DNA of 64,000 nt from Hyposmocoma kahamanoa (GCF_003589595.1 NW_020654422.1:10931007-10995006); one strand, 5' to 3'. Shown: positions 36,823 through 50,334, numbered from the stretch's first letter. Numbers and translations: made by a program. Notes: generated from the sequence alone by a model not told the origin.

Positions 36823-37135
36823 TTCTATCATCGCACCGCTCGCCACCGGCAGGGAGTCCATCCTCACTCTTTGGAACCGAGTAGATCTCGTACTGTACAA
36901 TTTCAAAGGAGCTTCCTCACACGTACAACTAGGTCGTGGAGTGAACTCCCTGTCGGGGTTTTTCCGCAGGTATACAGCATGGAGTCCTTCAAAAGAAAGG
37001 GGTTTGAGAAGGGTCCTAAAGGGTTTGCATCGCCCCTACGCCTCTGGTGTTGCTGGCGTTCATAAGCGACGGTGACCGTTTTCCATCAGGCGGGCCATAT
37101 GCTTATTTGCTGCCTACTTAATATGTAACAAAAAA
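36823..37135 (+). pseudogene. LINE ORF2 C-terminus, part 2
   Basis: Translation reads FYHRTARHRQGVHPHSLE, then SRTVQFQRSFLTRTTRSWSE, LPVGVFPQVYSMESF and a stop at 37065. It continues the protein that broke off at 32,958 (MPTAT followed by FYHRT is the normal order in this LINE family, from memory of the pattern). The 3' UTR ends in a short A run near 37,135, so this is the true 3' end of the outermost element in the stack. Confidence 0.85.
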
Positions 37136-37304
37136 CTAACTTTTCTATATTGTTTTCGGTTTGGGTGCTTGCGGCACCGTTGTTATTTCCTATTTCCATA
37201 ACACAGGTGCTTTGGGTACTTACTTTGGGATCAGAGCAACGGATGTGATGTTGTCTATTACGCATTTATACGCAACGTATGTGATATATTTATTATTATT
37301 AAAT

Positions 37305-37465
37305 CGCACAGATCTGAGGGGCACTGCCACTGCGCCATGCACCCTGTTGCTACATAATGCATACTACTGTGGACATGCTCACGGTATTACCTACTGTTTG
37401 ACGGCAGAAATAGGTAAAGTGGCAGTACTTCTGGGTGAACTTTTTCACAAGGAGCTCTATTCTAC
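37305..37465 (-). repeat. RepA fragment
   Basis: The complement of RepA landmarks AGTGGCAGTGCCCCTCAGAT, GGCAGAAATAGG and GGAGCTCTA is present. It is 3'-truncated and diverged. Confidence 0.7.
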
Positions 37466-37477
37466 CCTCCTTATCAT

Positions 37478-37670
37478 AACTAACGTCATCGACATTTTTA
37501 GCCAAATTGAGTTAATAGCATATCTGGAATCAGCAATACGAGATCTACTACCCACTATAAACGGTTTTTTTAATATCTTATTTAGTTTCAGTTTTATTGT
37601 TAATCAAAATCAGCGTAATTGACATTTTCAGTAGCAAAAAAACTGTAGGTGCCAATATCTCGAAAGTAGG
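37478..37670 (+). repeat. RepD copy 2
   Basis: TAACTAACGTCATCGACATT and AAATTGAGTTAATAGCA match the minus strand of 16.85-17.12 kb in order. Confidence 0.65.
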
Positions 37671-37679
37671 GCTTGCTCC

Positions 37680-38160
37680 TCTCGACAATTCCCGGTTCTA
37701 GAAATACCTGCAAATCCCGGTACTGGCGAAGTGCAATCAGTCCCGGTACTGCGATTATAGATTTCCGGTACTCCCGGTTATACCTACCTATTGAGCTAAG
37801 AGTAATATTGCCCGCTGGCAACTTCGGACCTGCGCACCTTACTGCCATTATAATGCTACTTAATTACAATGTGATTTTACGATATTATGTTATGATAAAT
37901 TTAGTAGCTTTTTTAATTATCTATCAAATATATACTTATTTTGAATAAAAACCTTTAGTTTGATTAGAAAAAGAAACTTTTCTTTATTATTCATGGTATT
38001 ATTATTACGTAAATTGTTGAATAGGTACGGATAACCCGGAAAAAGCATACTTACTGGTTACAGTTTAAGCTATTCAAGAAGTACGGGGAATACCGGGAGT
38101 ACCGGTACTGAGCTCCCAGCACCGGGAATAAAAATTTTAGGGTCCGGACCGTTTCTGGAG
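37680..38160. repeat. Cluster of TCCCGGTACT motifs in inverted arrangement
   Basis: CCCGG or CCGGTACT occurs about five times at 37,685-37,790 in one orientation. It recurs at 38,075-38,130 mainly in the other (GGGAGTACCGGTACT). Repeated subterminal motifs of this type are typical of hAT-like elements. No matching termini or 8-bp duplication were found. Confidence 0.4.
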
Positions 38161-38233
38161 CTCTACTTGAAAGTTCCCAAAATGCAAATGCGTTAATTAT
38201 AACCAGGAGGACAGTGCTGATATTGATATGCAC

Positions 38234-41200
38234 TGTTTACTTATCTAATTAGGTGTATATCTATATAATATATCAAGTTAAAGTAATATTTGTCTATCTC
38301 CTAGAGTTTTATCCATAAATGCATTGAATAGTACAAAAACTAGGATTATCTGTCTCTCACGAAACACACAGAAGTACAGAATTACAGATAATATAGGAAT
38401 TGGGATCTTAAAACAGAAAATATAATGACAGAGAACTCGTAACGCCTCTCAAGATAACGAAAATGCAGTCTATAAACGTAAGAATGCGACAATTGCAGGG
38501 AGTTCATCAATCTTCTTCGTTTGTATAGAGCAGAGGTGGGGCGACAATGACTTCGGTCATCCAGAGAAATTATTAATTGGCCCGGGACAACAAAGAAGCG
38601 GAAATATAAAACTTCTGCTATGGAACCCCGCGGCGGGAGGCGCTTTACCTGACTCTTGCCCTGCCATTGTATCCCGAATCAAAAGAAGGTATTTGCTTTT
38701 GAGACCCTGTGGGAAATTGCGCAACATCGGCGATTATACCTTCAGTTCTTAAGGAATCTCGTGAACCATCTCGTTATCGCAGGCCGTATCATACCAGTAT
38801 TGCTACGTCAGTGAAAAAATAAGGCTTTTGCACACAACCCTTTCGATCCTGCTACCTGTAATGTAATCCTTGATAAAAAGAAGAGTTAATACGGGATACT
38901 GAACAGGGTAGACAACAACAATTGAGCTTATCATAACCGTAAAATATCTTTAAAAAGATTTATGTATTTGTTAAAAAAATACACTAGCGAATTAACTATG
39001 TACGCTTTTCATACATAGATAGTAAAGACTCAATATTGCATTTTGTAAGTGGTAACCTGGACTTATTAGATTTTTAATCAGTGACAGGATCTTTATTGGC
39101 GTCGTATCTATAGAATCAGTACGAATTGTACCATTCACACCTTGTCCTCAAACAAGTCGAACTAAATGCAAACATATGGATTCGTCGAATTACCCTCGCA
39201 CCCAATACCCACTGGCCGCTCCACATCTAGCATCTGAGTGTCAAACAAATCCGAGCGTTTCCTAGAAGGGCTCCGCGGCGCTTTACAGACCCTACATTTT
39301 TTGTACCCTTAAAGATAATAAATGATGCATTTTACAAAAAAAAATATTAGACCTGTTCACGGAGATAACAATCAGGAATGATTTTTATGGAAATGCTCGT
39401 CGGAATCATAATGATCAGGAATCCTTTGGGATGTGATGGAGCGAGCAGACAATACGTCGGCAAAGTGATGCCAAAGTGGGTCGGTATTAAGTCTTATATC
39501 TGATCAAAATAATACGACGATATATTTAATAATAAAAGTATCGCATAAAATTACACTTCTTTTATTGCAAGCTAAAAAAAACTATTTAATAATACCCATT
39601 GCCTTTTTGGTATGTTTATACGATACCATTGCCTTCTTGACATGCGATAACATGAAATTATTATCAAAACCTCCAAAACACATTGTGACTATGCGATAGG
39701 TGTTATATAAATACTTACATATTATGATATCAGTTCGCAAAAAGATATAGGTACAAATGTAGGCAGGTACTTTTTTACATTACTCATGCGCAACTCACTC
39801 ATTATCTGGGAAGATAAAGTGATATAAAATAAGTTCTGTACTGTTGGTAGATATTTTTTTAAAAGGTTAACTGCACACTCAGCGTTATAATTTGGACCGT
39901 TTTATTAGAAGTGACTAAAGATAAATTTAAATCTTAAGTGCATCTGTACTTTCATACCTACACAATAATTATTTTTTCTTTATCATTATAGCGTCCATCA
40001 TACAAGACTTATGGTAAATATAGCAAACTTTCATAATATGTAATCAATTATAATAAGTAAAAAAATATATAAATTTTAAAATTAACTAATATAATATTTC
40101 ACTCTGACTATGATCAAACAACTGTTAATAAAATAAATAAAAACGATTAAATTATATTCATGTGCCGACTCTACCATCATCAAAATTATTTCTTATCTCT
40201 AACAAAGAATAAAAATCAAATGTTCCAGAAGAGCATAGCCATGATTTCAAAGTACTGCAAGCAAATAACGCCGGCGTCTAAAAGACAATATCCCTTAAAG
40301 GAGCACTACCGCATCCATTTGTGTATTGACAAATAATGAAATTCAGATAAAGCTCTCCAAGCTTTTATTTCCTCTTCCAAAGATGTAATGTTGAATATCC
40401 TATTAAAGCTTAGTTTGCCTTCTTTCTGCGAACAGCCATTGATGGTACACAATAATTGGAATGTGTCATTGGCAGATTGCAAATATTTTTTAAAAGATTT
40501 AAGCAACTTTCGGATAAAGGATTAACTCGTGTGTTATGAAGCATTTTCTGACATAACAAATAATAATAAATATTAAAACGTTAAACTGAAACATTATTTA
40601 ATTTAAAACTTACTAAATACTAAATAATAGAAATATTTAATACAATAACCGGTAACAACTTGTGATAGAAAAATCTTAAACTACTCTGAATCAAAATCAA
40701 TCTTTCTAATTTTTTATACTTGTGTCGCTAAAAAGTACTCAAAACTATTCATACTATCTCGGAAATTAGTAACGCCATTGCTACGATGCATAATATAGAC
40801 ACTGCGGGAAAAAGCACACAATATAGGTAAAGTAAAAACACGGAATTAAGGGCAAACTTAATGCCGTTTAGAAAAAAGTAGGTTGTAGGAAAAAAGTATT
40901 ACCCAATGAAAACTTAGTATCGATATTTGAAGCTATAACTAAAACAGATATTAAGTACTTGTACGTACAAATCCAAAATAACAGATTGACCAGTATATTC
41001 TTAATACTATAACAATGTGCGTTGGCCACCTCGCCCCGCGCTGTATCTCCAAAGGATCCACTGTTTACCACTTCGTTTCCCATTCAAACCATTGTTCGGA
41101 AGTGAAGAAGTGCTCCATACTTGGAAATATAATGTTTCCTTTTGTGCGAAAGTTAATATTTTAGCCGAACGAAATTCGCTGCCATTGTGTCCCGCTAGAG

Positions 41201-42232
41201 TTACCTGCCTTTGTGAAGAATGAACGTGCGGATTGCACACAACACGAAGAATTTTATAAATAGTACAAAAATCGACGAACTAGATAATACATCAAAATGG
41301 AGGTGAGTATTTGAAAAAATTTTATAAGTGCGCAGACCCTTGTAAATGATCACAGCAAAAACTACACCACATCAAATTACAAAAATAATTTGTGTAAACA
41401 ACCCTATATTTATGACTATCTATTAATAACGAAGATGCAAAGCAATAAAAATTATCATACCATTTTTAAAGTTTATTCTTTTCTTGTTTTTTAATATTAT
41501 GTCGAGCGTTTTTAAACCGTAAGTCTATCCCTAAGGTTTGATAGAGCGAATTTCTTTCGATGTATTTTACTACCTATGCACGGCACACACCACAGTCCCT
41601 ATAGACTGTCACTTTTAGACATCCAGTAAGAAAATATTATTATAACTATACAACTAATTGTGGCCCATACATGCCCATCACATAATATTATATGAGACAC
41701 TGCATAGTATGCTAATAATTTTTGACAAATATGTAGAGCGAACTCGTCGCTCTGCCGACCTTGAGGCGCGATGACGTCGTTGGTGCGTTTTGTTGCTTTA
41801 CTTCCTATTTGATGCCATCGCGTCTAATATTAGGCTTCATTCGCGCTATAACAGCATTGAAATGTAACAAGCAACTTAAAAAATTTGATGACGGCGAATC
41901 AAAATTTGCTTTTGTTATTATCAATATTAATCTTTCAAAAACTGTAATTGTAAAAAAAATAAAAACCCTCGCGACTCCTTCGCCGTACCTACTAGTTATG
42001 TTATTAAAATTGTTACTTCTTTATTAATTTTAAGGTAGTTTCCATAACTTGTTGAGACAAACACAACCACAAGATAAACACTGTATGCTTTATTAATTTA
42101 TTTTATTTTAAATTCACACGAGAATTAGTACTTAAAGCGGAATTAGAATGATGTTTTGCTTATCGCCGTGATAAAAAATCTATGGATATCACGTACTTTT
42201 TAATTTCATGGGTAAGCCCCATTTAATTTTTT
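38234..42232. other. Intergenic stretch, no supported gene
   Basis: A 66-codon minus-strand frame at 40306-40506 (SFNRIFNITSLEEEIKAWRA, LSEFHYLSIHKWMR) has protein-like composition. It has no recognised domain, and stops lie closely upstream. At 41,297-41,302 ATGGAG is followed by GTGAGT, an isolated start-plus-donor pattern. Neither is enough to call a gene. Confidence 0.35.
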
Positions 42233-42502
42233 TAACCAGCTCCAAAAAAGCGTAGGTTCTCAATTCGACTGTATTTTTTGTATATATGTTACGCAATTTG
42301 CGAACCGATTTTGATGATTCTTTTTTCGTTGGAAAGAAGGCACCTCAATATTGGTCCCATTTAAATGTGAAGAAAATATTCCACCTCTAAGACTGGCAAA
42401 CTAGGGGTTGAATCTGGTTTCGCTCACTTTCCGGTAATCGATATCAAATAAAACTTGGCAAAAAGATGTAATTCCACGAACTTTTGAGGTCGGTTTTTTC
42501 AG
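42233..42502. repeat. RepC copy 3 (reversed)
   Basis: GTAGGTTCTCAATTCGACTG, GAACCGATTTTGATGATTC, CCCATTTAAAT-TGAAGAAAA and CTTTTGAGGTCGGTTTTTT are the complement of the copies at 19.0 and 22.4 kb, and more complete in the middle. Confidence 0.85.
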
Positions 42503-44289
42503 TACTGCTCTGTACTGAGATTAAGTGTAAACAGTAAATTATCAAAATAAATACTAAAAGATCACGACAAAGATGGCAAAAGGTATGAATAATCAGATAA
42601 TATTAGAGAACTATTCAATATTTGCAAATAACATTCACATATAAAGTATATACATATACTCCTATAGGTATGAGATTATAGAGCTATTGAACATTGCAAA
42701 TTTACCTAAGAAGCGGTTGTTGACGAACGCAAACCACGGAAATGCCAACAATTCATCACCATTGTTTTGCTTCAAATATTGAAACTTTTACATGAAACGT
42801 GTCTGCTACGTGTTTATACACATGACTGGCGTCTTTTCAGATGGAAGTACCTGTACATAAATGGTGATTAGTGAATTTCGGTTCTACGTTGAATGCAAAT
42901 TGCAGAATAAGAAAACTAGATGTTCACAAATTATGTCTTATCCTAGGAGCCTGAGTTATGAAATATAAGTACCTACTTACTACACAATAACTCAGCACGT
43001 GATAAAACGTAAACACTGAATGCATTGACTTCGCGCTCGCAGCGACGCGTGGTATAATCACAGTAATGGACAGATATATCATTCGTTTCCCGCTTACAGC
43101 GTCGTCTAACCCGAATGCACTTTCTTTGTGTCACAGCCCCGTTTCTTTTATGCTGGGAAATAAAACTTCCTGGGTGTAAGCAACGGTAGCGTTAGAAACA
43201 GTAACGCGCAAGGTAGAAACAATGAATGCGCTACATAACCCGGTTCAGACAGTGTTTTGTGTGGCGCCCGCCCTCTCAATCTTCCTAATGAGTGAGCCCT
43301 TTTCACACTTTTGACAAAGCCGGGGTTTCGCGGGTGATGTGACACGTATTCACAACATCGTCTTTGTTAATTCGCGTAGTAAAGGTTTTACGACAAAATG
43401 ATTATTTACAAACGTTGTTCGCCATACAGTTACAGTAAGATTCTTATCAATTCGGTTGCTTATTTAAGGTTAAAACAACCACATTTATAACATTTTAGGC
43501 GCCTAACACATATGTAATAATTAATTTATTGTAATAACGTATCTATTTTAGGAAAATTATTAATAACCAAGTGAGACCTGCAACCGGAAATAAAATAAAA
43601 TTACTTAATTAGGTAGGAAAACAACCGGTGTCCATGTTGTATTACTAAGTACGTGTCTTTAATTTGACAGAGCCTTTTCCCAATAAAGTTTTATTTTAAT
43701 TCATATTTAATGAGTGATCGCTAATAATGGGTTTTTAACAGAAGTGTTGTAAAGGTTAACCAGTAATACGTGGAATGAATGCTGTAGCAACTACATTGTG
43801 TAGCTACAATCTATCATTCATTCATTTCTTCAGGTTCATTACAATCCTTCGGTTATGCCATTGTTTTCTCCAAAAGTAACGTAATCATAACATTTTGATC
43901 AGAGGTTTGAATAAGCGGAGGACTAGATAAATATTATCTAGATATATGTATATTACCAATGACTCATTTCGATCCGAAACGATATGACGCGAAACATGAA
44001 AAGTATTAGTAATCATATTCAAAGAAATATATCGAAACGTAAACAAGCCATAATCAGCATAGTACAGACGTAGTCGTAATAATTGCACCACGAAAGGATA
44101 GTTTGTATTGCTGTAATATAAGGATGCTAGCTGAGCTGCTCAATCGTAACGTGCACGGACTAGGAAGTAGTAAAAATAAAGGAGACAATGCCATCTAAGC
44201 GTTTAACAGAAAACTGTACCCCTTTAACGTCAAAATCACGTGTATGAAACAAAATCATACCTGTGTCTAAGACTAAATCGGATAAGAAA
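42503..44289. other. Intergenic, no feature seen
   Basis: AT-rich. No supported coding frame, RNA or repeat. Confidence 0.4.
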
Positions 44290-44510
44290 GAAAGAAGAAA
44301 GAAAGAAAAATAATTTATTTGGCAACATTTTACAATAAATAATACAAAACAAACGCAATTATACATTATATGTTACCAAAACGGTCACCACTCAGCTTTG
44401 TGTAATGAGACGTTGAAGAACGCCTCATTACGCTGGTTTTCAGTGGCACCATATATTGACAAAAAGAAAGATGGCGCCTCGTCCAAGCAGGCGGAAAGGT
44501 AAAATAAAAC
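44284..44510 (-). repeat. LINE-like 3' UTR fragment with GAAA-repeat end
   Basis: Minus strand ends CCAAATAAATTATTTTTC and runs into a CTTT microsatellite, the usual form of an insect LINE 3' end. No coding part remains. Confidence 0.4.
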
Positions 44511-44652
44511 AAAAAAGAAATATAAAGATTAGGTATAAAACTTAATTACAAATATAAATCAAAACTTAAAATATTAAACAAAACCATAAACTAATCCTAA
44601 CATAGATACATAATAATAAAAATGAAATAAATACCAAAAATGTGATTATAAT

Positions 44653-44720
44653 GTAGTGTAAGTGAGGTGAGTATACGTAGTGTAAGTGAGGTGAGTATAT
44701 GTAGTGTAAGTGAGGTGATT
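44653..44720. repeat. Tandem repeat, 24-bp unit, about 2.8 copies
   Basis: The unit GTAGTGTAAGTGAGGTGAGT plus ATAC/ATAT starts at 44653, 44677 and 44701. The third unit is partial. Confidence 0.95.
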
Positions 44721-45799
44721 AGTGTTAAGACATTGTACAAATTGGCTCTGATCACTTTTTAAGATCTTTGCAAGCAATGCACGACTACCTTATGTAGTGA
44801 GATTATAATTGAGTTGATAATAAAAACATACCTGGTGTGCTTTAGAACGCAGTTACTGCGGTAATACGTCTGAGTAGCATATATTAATTTCATAAAAAAA
44901 TATGCTTTACATTTTTTATCAACAAGAGCATATACAAATTGTACAATAGACAATAAAACATGAAAGATATTTTATATATTGACAATACAAATATGTTGAA
45001 TATAGAACACCTACCTGTCGAAAGGGTCGCAAGGCGTGGTCCTGACCAATATTTACACCTGTGAGTCGGTAATGAAGGGGTGAACTCATCTTCTCACGCT
45101 CAGCAATGCAAGCTGCCCGAAGTCGTTTTACGAACGCCAAAGGCAATACTAGTTTATGTAGGGCCATTTGCTCATTATATTTGTGGCGATGTTCGTACCA
45201 CCTTGCGATCTTTTAATTTATTTAATTACAGTAAAATATACACTTGAGTCCATCCATTTCGAGCTTTGCGTCTCTTTACTATTAAATTTTGTTCTTTATA
45301 CAAAAAAATAATAATTAAAAATTGTCTCCTACTATAACTTGGGGAAATTAGTGTTCCTAAATATACATAGAATATTTTTTTATATTTATTTTTTTATTAT
45401 TACCTTAACACAGAGACAAGTGTATCTCTAACCTTTCTAAGGCAACCACATATCTTATAAACGTGTCTAGATGATTGTTATGTCCCTGACAGATTAAAAA
45501 CACTTAGCCTTCCTCGTTGTAAGTAATGCAGTGCAGATAGAAGCCTTGGAAGGGCGGCACTCGTAACATCCCTTCCTCGAGAATACCACTGCGTAATAAC
45601 ATATAATTGCATTATTGCATCAATGCAGTTGTAATGTGCAGCCGTGTCGTTTGCGGATCGCATTCGGAGACTAAATGATTTTTCTCAAAATTAAGGAATA
45701 TTTTTTGATACGGAAGTTAAAATAATTCCGATATATTTAGGAAAGTAAATAAATAGGTAGAAATACATAGGACAAGTTTTAAAAATATCTTAAAATTTC
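44721..45799. other. Intergenic, no feature seen
   Basis: No coding, RNA or repeat signal was recognised. Confidence 0.4.
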
Positions 45800-46010
45800 T
45801 GCTACCTACCAAGCAGTAACCGGTTTTGAAGGGTAAGGGTGCTGGTGAAATTACAGGCACATGGGACTATCAACTTGTCTCAGGGTGACAGTGGCAGTGT
45901 CCCTCAGATCTTCGCGGTTTAAAGCTCTGACTGGCACTGCAAGTGCTACGAACAGGCGTGTCGCTTACCTGGCGCACGACTTATTCGTCCCGTCATGATA
46001 ACAAAAAAAC
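45800..46010 (+). repeat. RepA copy, 5'-truncated
   Basis: Begins within RepA (CTACCTACCAAGCAGTAACC) and continues to GACTTATTCGTCCCGTCA and an A run. Confidence 0.8.
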
Positions 46011-47518
46011 ATTATTCAATATAAATATACAAATTTAAATATATAAATTTGCATCCATGCCAAAAACACTACTGCCATCTTGCTGGAAACTTCCTTTGTG
46101 GTAGAAGTGTGGGGTAATCCACAGTCTTAAAACTCTTTTTCGACTGCTTCATAGGGACTAATTTGTTTTCTTTGTAGATAAATAGATCAGCTTTAAGCTG
46201 AATTTTTTTGTAAAGAGAAAATTTATTAGGTAATATTTACTTAGGCTTCGACGCGACGTGTAGAAGTAGATGCTGGTGAAAATTGCTTCGACCTATAGTG
46301 GTTGCTTTTTCTGCGAATTTTGCTATCATATCGTGCGCATTTCCTCACAATATCGATCAACTGTCATGGGTGTACCGGATCTAAGAAAGCTTTGGTCGGG
46401 TACTTAGCGACTGGACATCCATTTATTTTCCGATTTGGCACAAACGGGTTTGTTTTATGGGTACTTATAGTTTACACGAAATCATTCTGTTAATTCCTCA
46501 ATAACTTGCTGTGTGTCGGTTTCAACAACAGCCAATTCACCTTATGCCAATTTATAATATTTTCCAAATCGATAAGTTGAGTTCAAAATATTTTTTTTAT
46601 ATTATTATATTAGACCTGTAGCAGTAACAGTTAACAGTAAGAAGTTACAATGTAAATATTTCTCAAACGGATTTGTCACTCGATCAATACTGCAACATAT
46701 ATGTGCAGCTGCAGATCACATTCGAAAATCATCGCTAACCCTTCGTCTTAGTGGGAATCAATTAATGACATTGTGTCTAATCCATTATCGATAGACGCGA
46801 CAGATGTGAACGACAGGAGGGCTTAGTTGTTAAAATTCATAGGACTCCCTCCGAGAGTGCCAGACCCCAACGATTGTGCAAACTGTTCACTGTAAGTCGC
46901 ATCTGTCCACTTGCAGCTCCAAAATGTTTTAGTGCTGCTGAATTTAAACTATCGATATTGACGATAACTGCTTTTACTTTTTCATTGCTGGTTTCCTCTT
47001 TATTGGCTGATTGTGATGTACGAGTACTTACAATCTATGGGCTAATAGATCGATATTCAACAACTATTTAGCAGCGGTTCACAGCCAAAGTGAATCAATC
47101 AAAGTACAATCACTTCCTGAAACCAACGCAGTTTTGCAAACAACAGCGGAACTGGTATTGTTTTATACCCAGAACAGTATGTGCTCGAGACATTACAACG
47201 GACTTCACGCTTCCTGTTTCCAATTAGAATGTAAACATGAGCTCTTTGTTTGGCATAGGCTATGTGTGGCTGCTTCGGATGTATTTAACTCCTTGTTGTC
47301 ATCTAAGTAGAATGACAGCTTGAAACGTGCGATATAATTATTTCGCTAGATATTTTTTCGCAAAATTTTTATTCATTTATCAAAAATTACACTGGCTTAC
47401 AGACAACAAACAATTTTATCGATAATGTACCTCCTACCCTAAAGTAATCGAATGCTGTACTCTGTCCCTCGCTGAGATAAAGTTGCCCTAGTATTCAAAC
47501 AAGTGGCTCACTCACACT
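46011..47518. other. Intergenic, no feature seen
   Basis: No supported feature; short frames only. Confidence 0.4.
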
Positions 47519-47814
47519 GTCATAAAATCAGGAAGTACAATGGGCAGAGATTAAAGAGACTTGACACACGCACACAGAGCATAATGTAATAATACTGGTA
47601 TAAGTATACGAATATAAATAATATTGCGTACACACACAAAGGGGGAAATTTAAATAAAGCGACTCGCAAGTTGTACCAGGAAGTATGTAGCAGCCAGAGC
47701 TCTACACACACATAAGAGATGCCGATACGAGCCATAGGTATGTTGTGGCGCTCGCGCACACTTGTGCGTCCACTATGCGTGGGAGCGCGCGCACATGGCC
47801 CAATTGGGGACATA
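47519..47814 (-). repeat. Possible solo LTR
   Basis: The minus strand starts TGTCCCCAATTGGGCC and ends TTTTATGACA, so it has TGT...ACA termini like a retroviral-type LTR of about 296 bp. CTTTATTTAAATTTCC could be a TATA-like core. No target duplication is seen, so this is tentative. Confidence 0.3.
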
Positions 47815-49948
47815 CCAAGCGAGCCCCCAGAGACGATACGTTTTTTATGAGACCTATTTAATAATTCCCATCTATATTTATGAAACAGTGATGAGATGAA
47901 TGTCAAAAATGTTATAATAAGTACGTTCCGTATTCATTTAACCCCATACTTGCCAATTGGAATTAATCTTACGCACAGATAAAAGTGAAATCAAAATGAC
48001 TAAGACATACATTGATATAAGATAAAAAATTTAACGTCTTAAAAATTTCGCAAGAGTGTGTGACATGTTTTCGATATAGGTACCTAATATAGTCTAATAG
48101 ACAAACATTTTAATTCATGCTGCTGCTATCTCCGCTACATGGAGGTTACTGCTAAATATTGATAGTGGCTTATACGTACCCTCTGATATACGGGTGCATA
48201 TCCGATCCGGTTTTTTTTTATTGTGTTGATCCTAAACGGAGGGGTTGCGTTGTCATGTGACACTTGTGCGCTCCGAAACACAGCAGAGGTTACTCGTTAA
48301 AATCACGTTTTAATTTTATTTTATGTTTGAATTTTCCAAGTTGCTGTCTCACGTCGATTTACAATTATAAGAAATTAATTAATGGTAGAAATTAAGTACA
48401 GTTGCAAAGTAACTGTACTGAAGAGCAATTTAAAATGGCATGAGTACTAGGTAGGTTACCTATAAATTCTTGTATCTAAACATTACCAGCCATCGTGTTA
48501 GTCTTGTTTGCGTGACGGAGAGTGGACTCGGCTGAGGTCAACGGAAGTGGACAATTTCTTTGCCGCCTGTAATTTAGGATCTTTGAGAAGGAAACGTTGG
48601 CATGCAAACATCATCCTTTAACAGAATTGTAAATTGAAATCAATTTTGTTTCTATACTTTTGTCGTTGTTGTTGCTTCAACTTTAGTAACGCAAAGTCTA
48701 TGACAATACTTAACAGTATAAAACAAAACTTCAATTATACTCTATGGTCGAAGATTTAATGAAAATTTCTTATGAACATTACGGATAAAAATATATACGG
48801 TATGCTACGGTATGTTTACAATTATATTTCATAAATTATGTAAATAATATCTATCACACGATCGACTTTACTATTTTGAGGAGTAGACTACAGTAATATC
48901 AGATCACATATTACGTATTAGTAAAAGTAGTACAATCATATAAATAGTAAGTAATTATCACATTTGATTACAATTGAGGAAGGGCATTTAGAACACAACA
49001 TGACATGCGTCAACGTGCTAACCCACAATACTCAAAAAGCAATTTACCTTCAAAACAAGTTACATTTTAATTAAAATTAGCAATTCGTAGACAGTAAAGT
49101 ATACGTAAACGTATTAAAATTATCGTTACTTCTACAAATACGGATATTGTAAATATCTCGCGTTTTATTTCAGAGCCGCTCACTCTGATTTCTCAACATC
49201 GGTAACATAACATTACCTACTAAGGCTTCTAGTCCGCAACCGTAGGTAAGTGGCGCAATTTTTCGGCGTGACATCGTTGCCTAGTTCTTAGTGGCACCTG
49301 ATTATGTAATGTAAGAACAACAGCGGAATTGGGGTCGCGGCTCTCGCGGTCCACGATCGGGCTCGGAAGTGCGTCGACGAGTGCTTGCAGTTTTGCAACA
49401 CGTTTCATTGAATTCTGATTAACATTTGTACTACATTCGATGACTAATTTCGTTTTAGAAATGAACAACTATGAAATAGAACGAGTCAATAAGATGTCTA
49501 CACTTCTGGACCGTGTGTTTTCTTTAGTTTTCATTTTACAACTATTATACGCTTCATTAAAAAATATTGTCAATCTGCAAGAAATTTAAGTACCAAACCA
49601 ATTAAATAAATAATGCGTCAATTAGTTTTACTCAGCCATTTTCACAATGTAGGTGGTATTAAAGATAAGCAAGCCACAACACTTACTTTGGGCTGGGCCT
49701 TGTTTTCATAATTTTATTAATAATTGTTAATTAATAACATTATAATAATGTAAATTGCACTTCAGTAACAGTAACATCTATGTGTAAGAGCATTCAGACA
49801 GAAAACAACACGGTTAGTGTTTACGACTTTAGCTCGAAGTAACAAACTAATTCGGGTCATAGCACAGGAAGTGCTGCCATACAATTGCAATATAAAATAG
49901 TGTAGCGTCCGGTCTAGCCCTCCGCTGAGTTTGCAACACTTTTCCCGG
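47815..49948. other. Intergenic, no feature seen
   Basis: No supported gene or repeat. Confidence 0.4.
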
Positions 49949-50334
49949 CTTCCGGTGCAATTTTCACTAAGTTACGTTGGACGAAATCAAGACTATATTA
50001 ATTAAATCTCGACCTTTTGTTAATAAAATAGTTAATATTTTATTAACAAAAGCAATATTTATTTGTATCGGTTATTTTGTCCGTTAGCATATTATTCTTT
50101 GTTTCAGCACTTGTCGCCAGGACGTCACACACTTCTCATATGCATGGGTAATTAAGTACCTATTTATATACTATCTATGAGACGGATAGTATGTAGGTTA
50201 TACAGGATGAAAATGTTAGCGGACAAGGACGGGTCTTTGCTTCCGCTACGTGCCCGTTCGTTTTCCGTACCCGGTCGTCACCGGAAGCTGAAGCAGAGAT
50301 TCGCGCGTCCCTCCCTAACCCCCTGTCTTCCGGT
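49949..50334. promoter_or_regulatory. Three ACCGGAAG (ETS-type) sites
   Basis: CTTCCGGT at 49949-49956 and 50327-50334 and ACCGGAAG at 50280-50287 are the same octamer on alternating strands, a high-affinity ETS-family core. The last two sit in a GC-rich patch (50,215-50,345). The cluster lies about 3 kb upstream of the proposed first exon of Ets98B. An enhancer or autoregulatory role is inference. Confidence 0.4.
50014..50052. repeat. Perfect hairpin, 17-bp stem, 5-nt loop
   Basis: CTTTTGTTAATAAAATA, loop GTTAA, exact complement. It is AT-rich, so chance weight is higher than for the GC-containing hairpins. Confidence 0.85.

Noticed and set aside
40306..40506. 66-codon minus-strand ORF with protein-like text
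   Set aside because: No family recognised and stops immediately upstream; kept only as a remark in the intergenic entry.
41297..41308. ATGGAG followed by GTGAGT as a first coding exon
   Set aside because: A start codon plus donor is a weak pattern on its own. No downstream coding exon was found on the plus strand before 55 kb.
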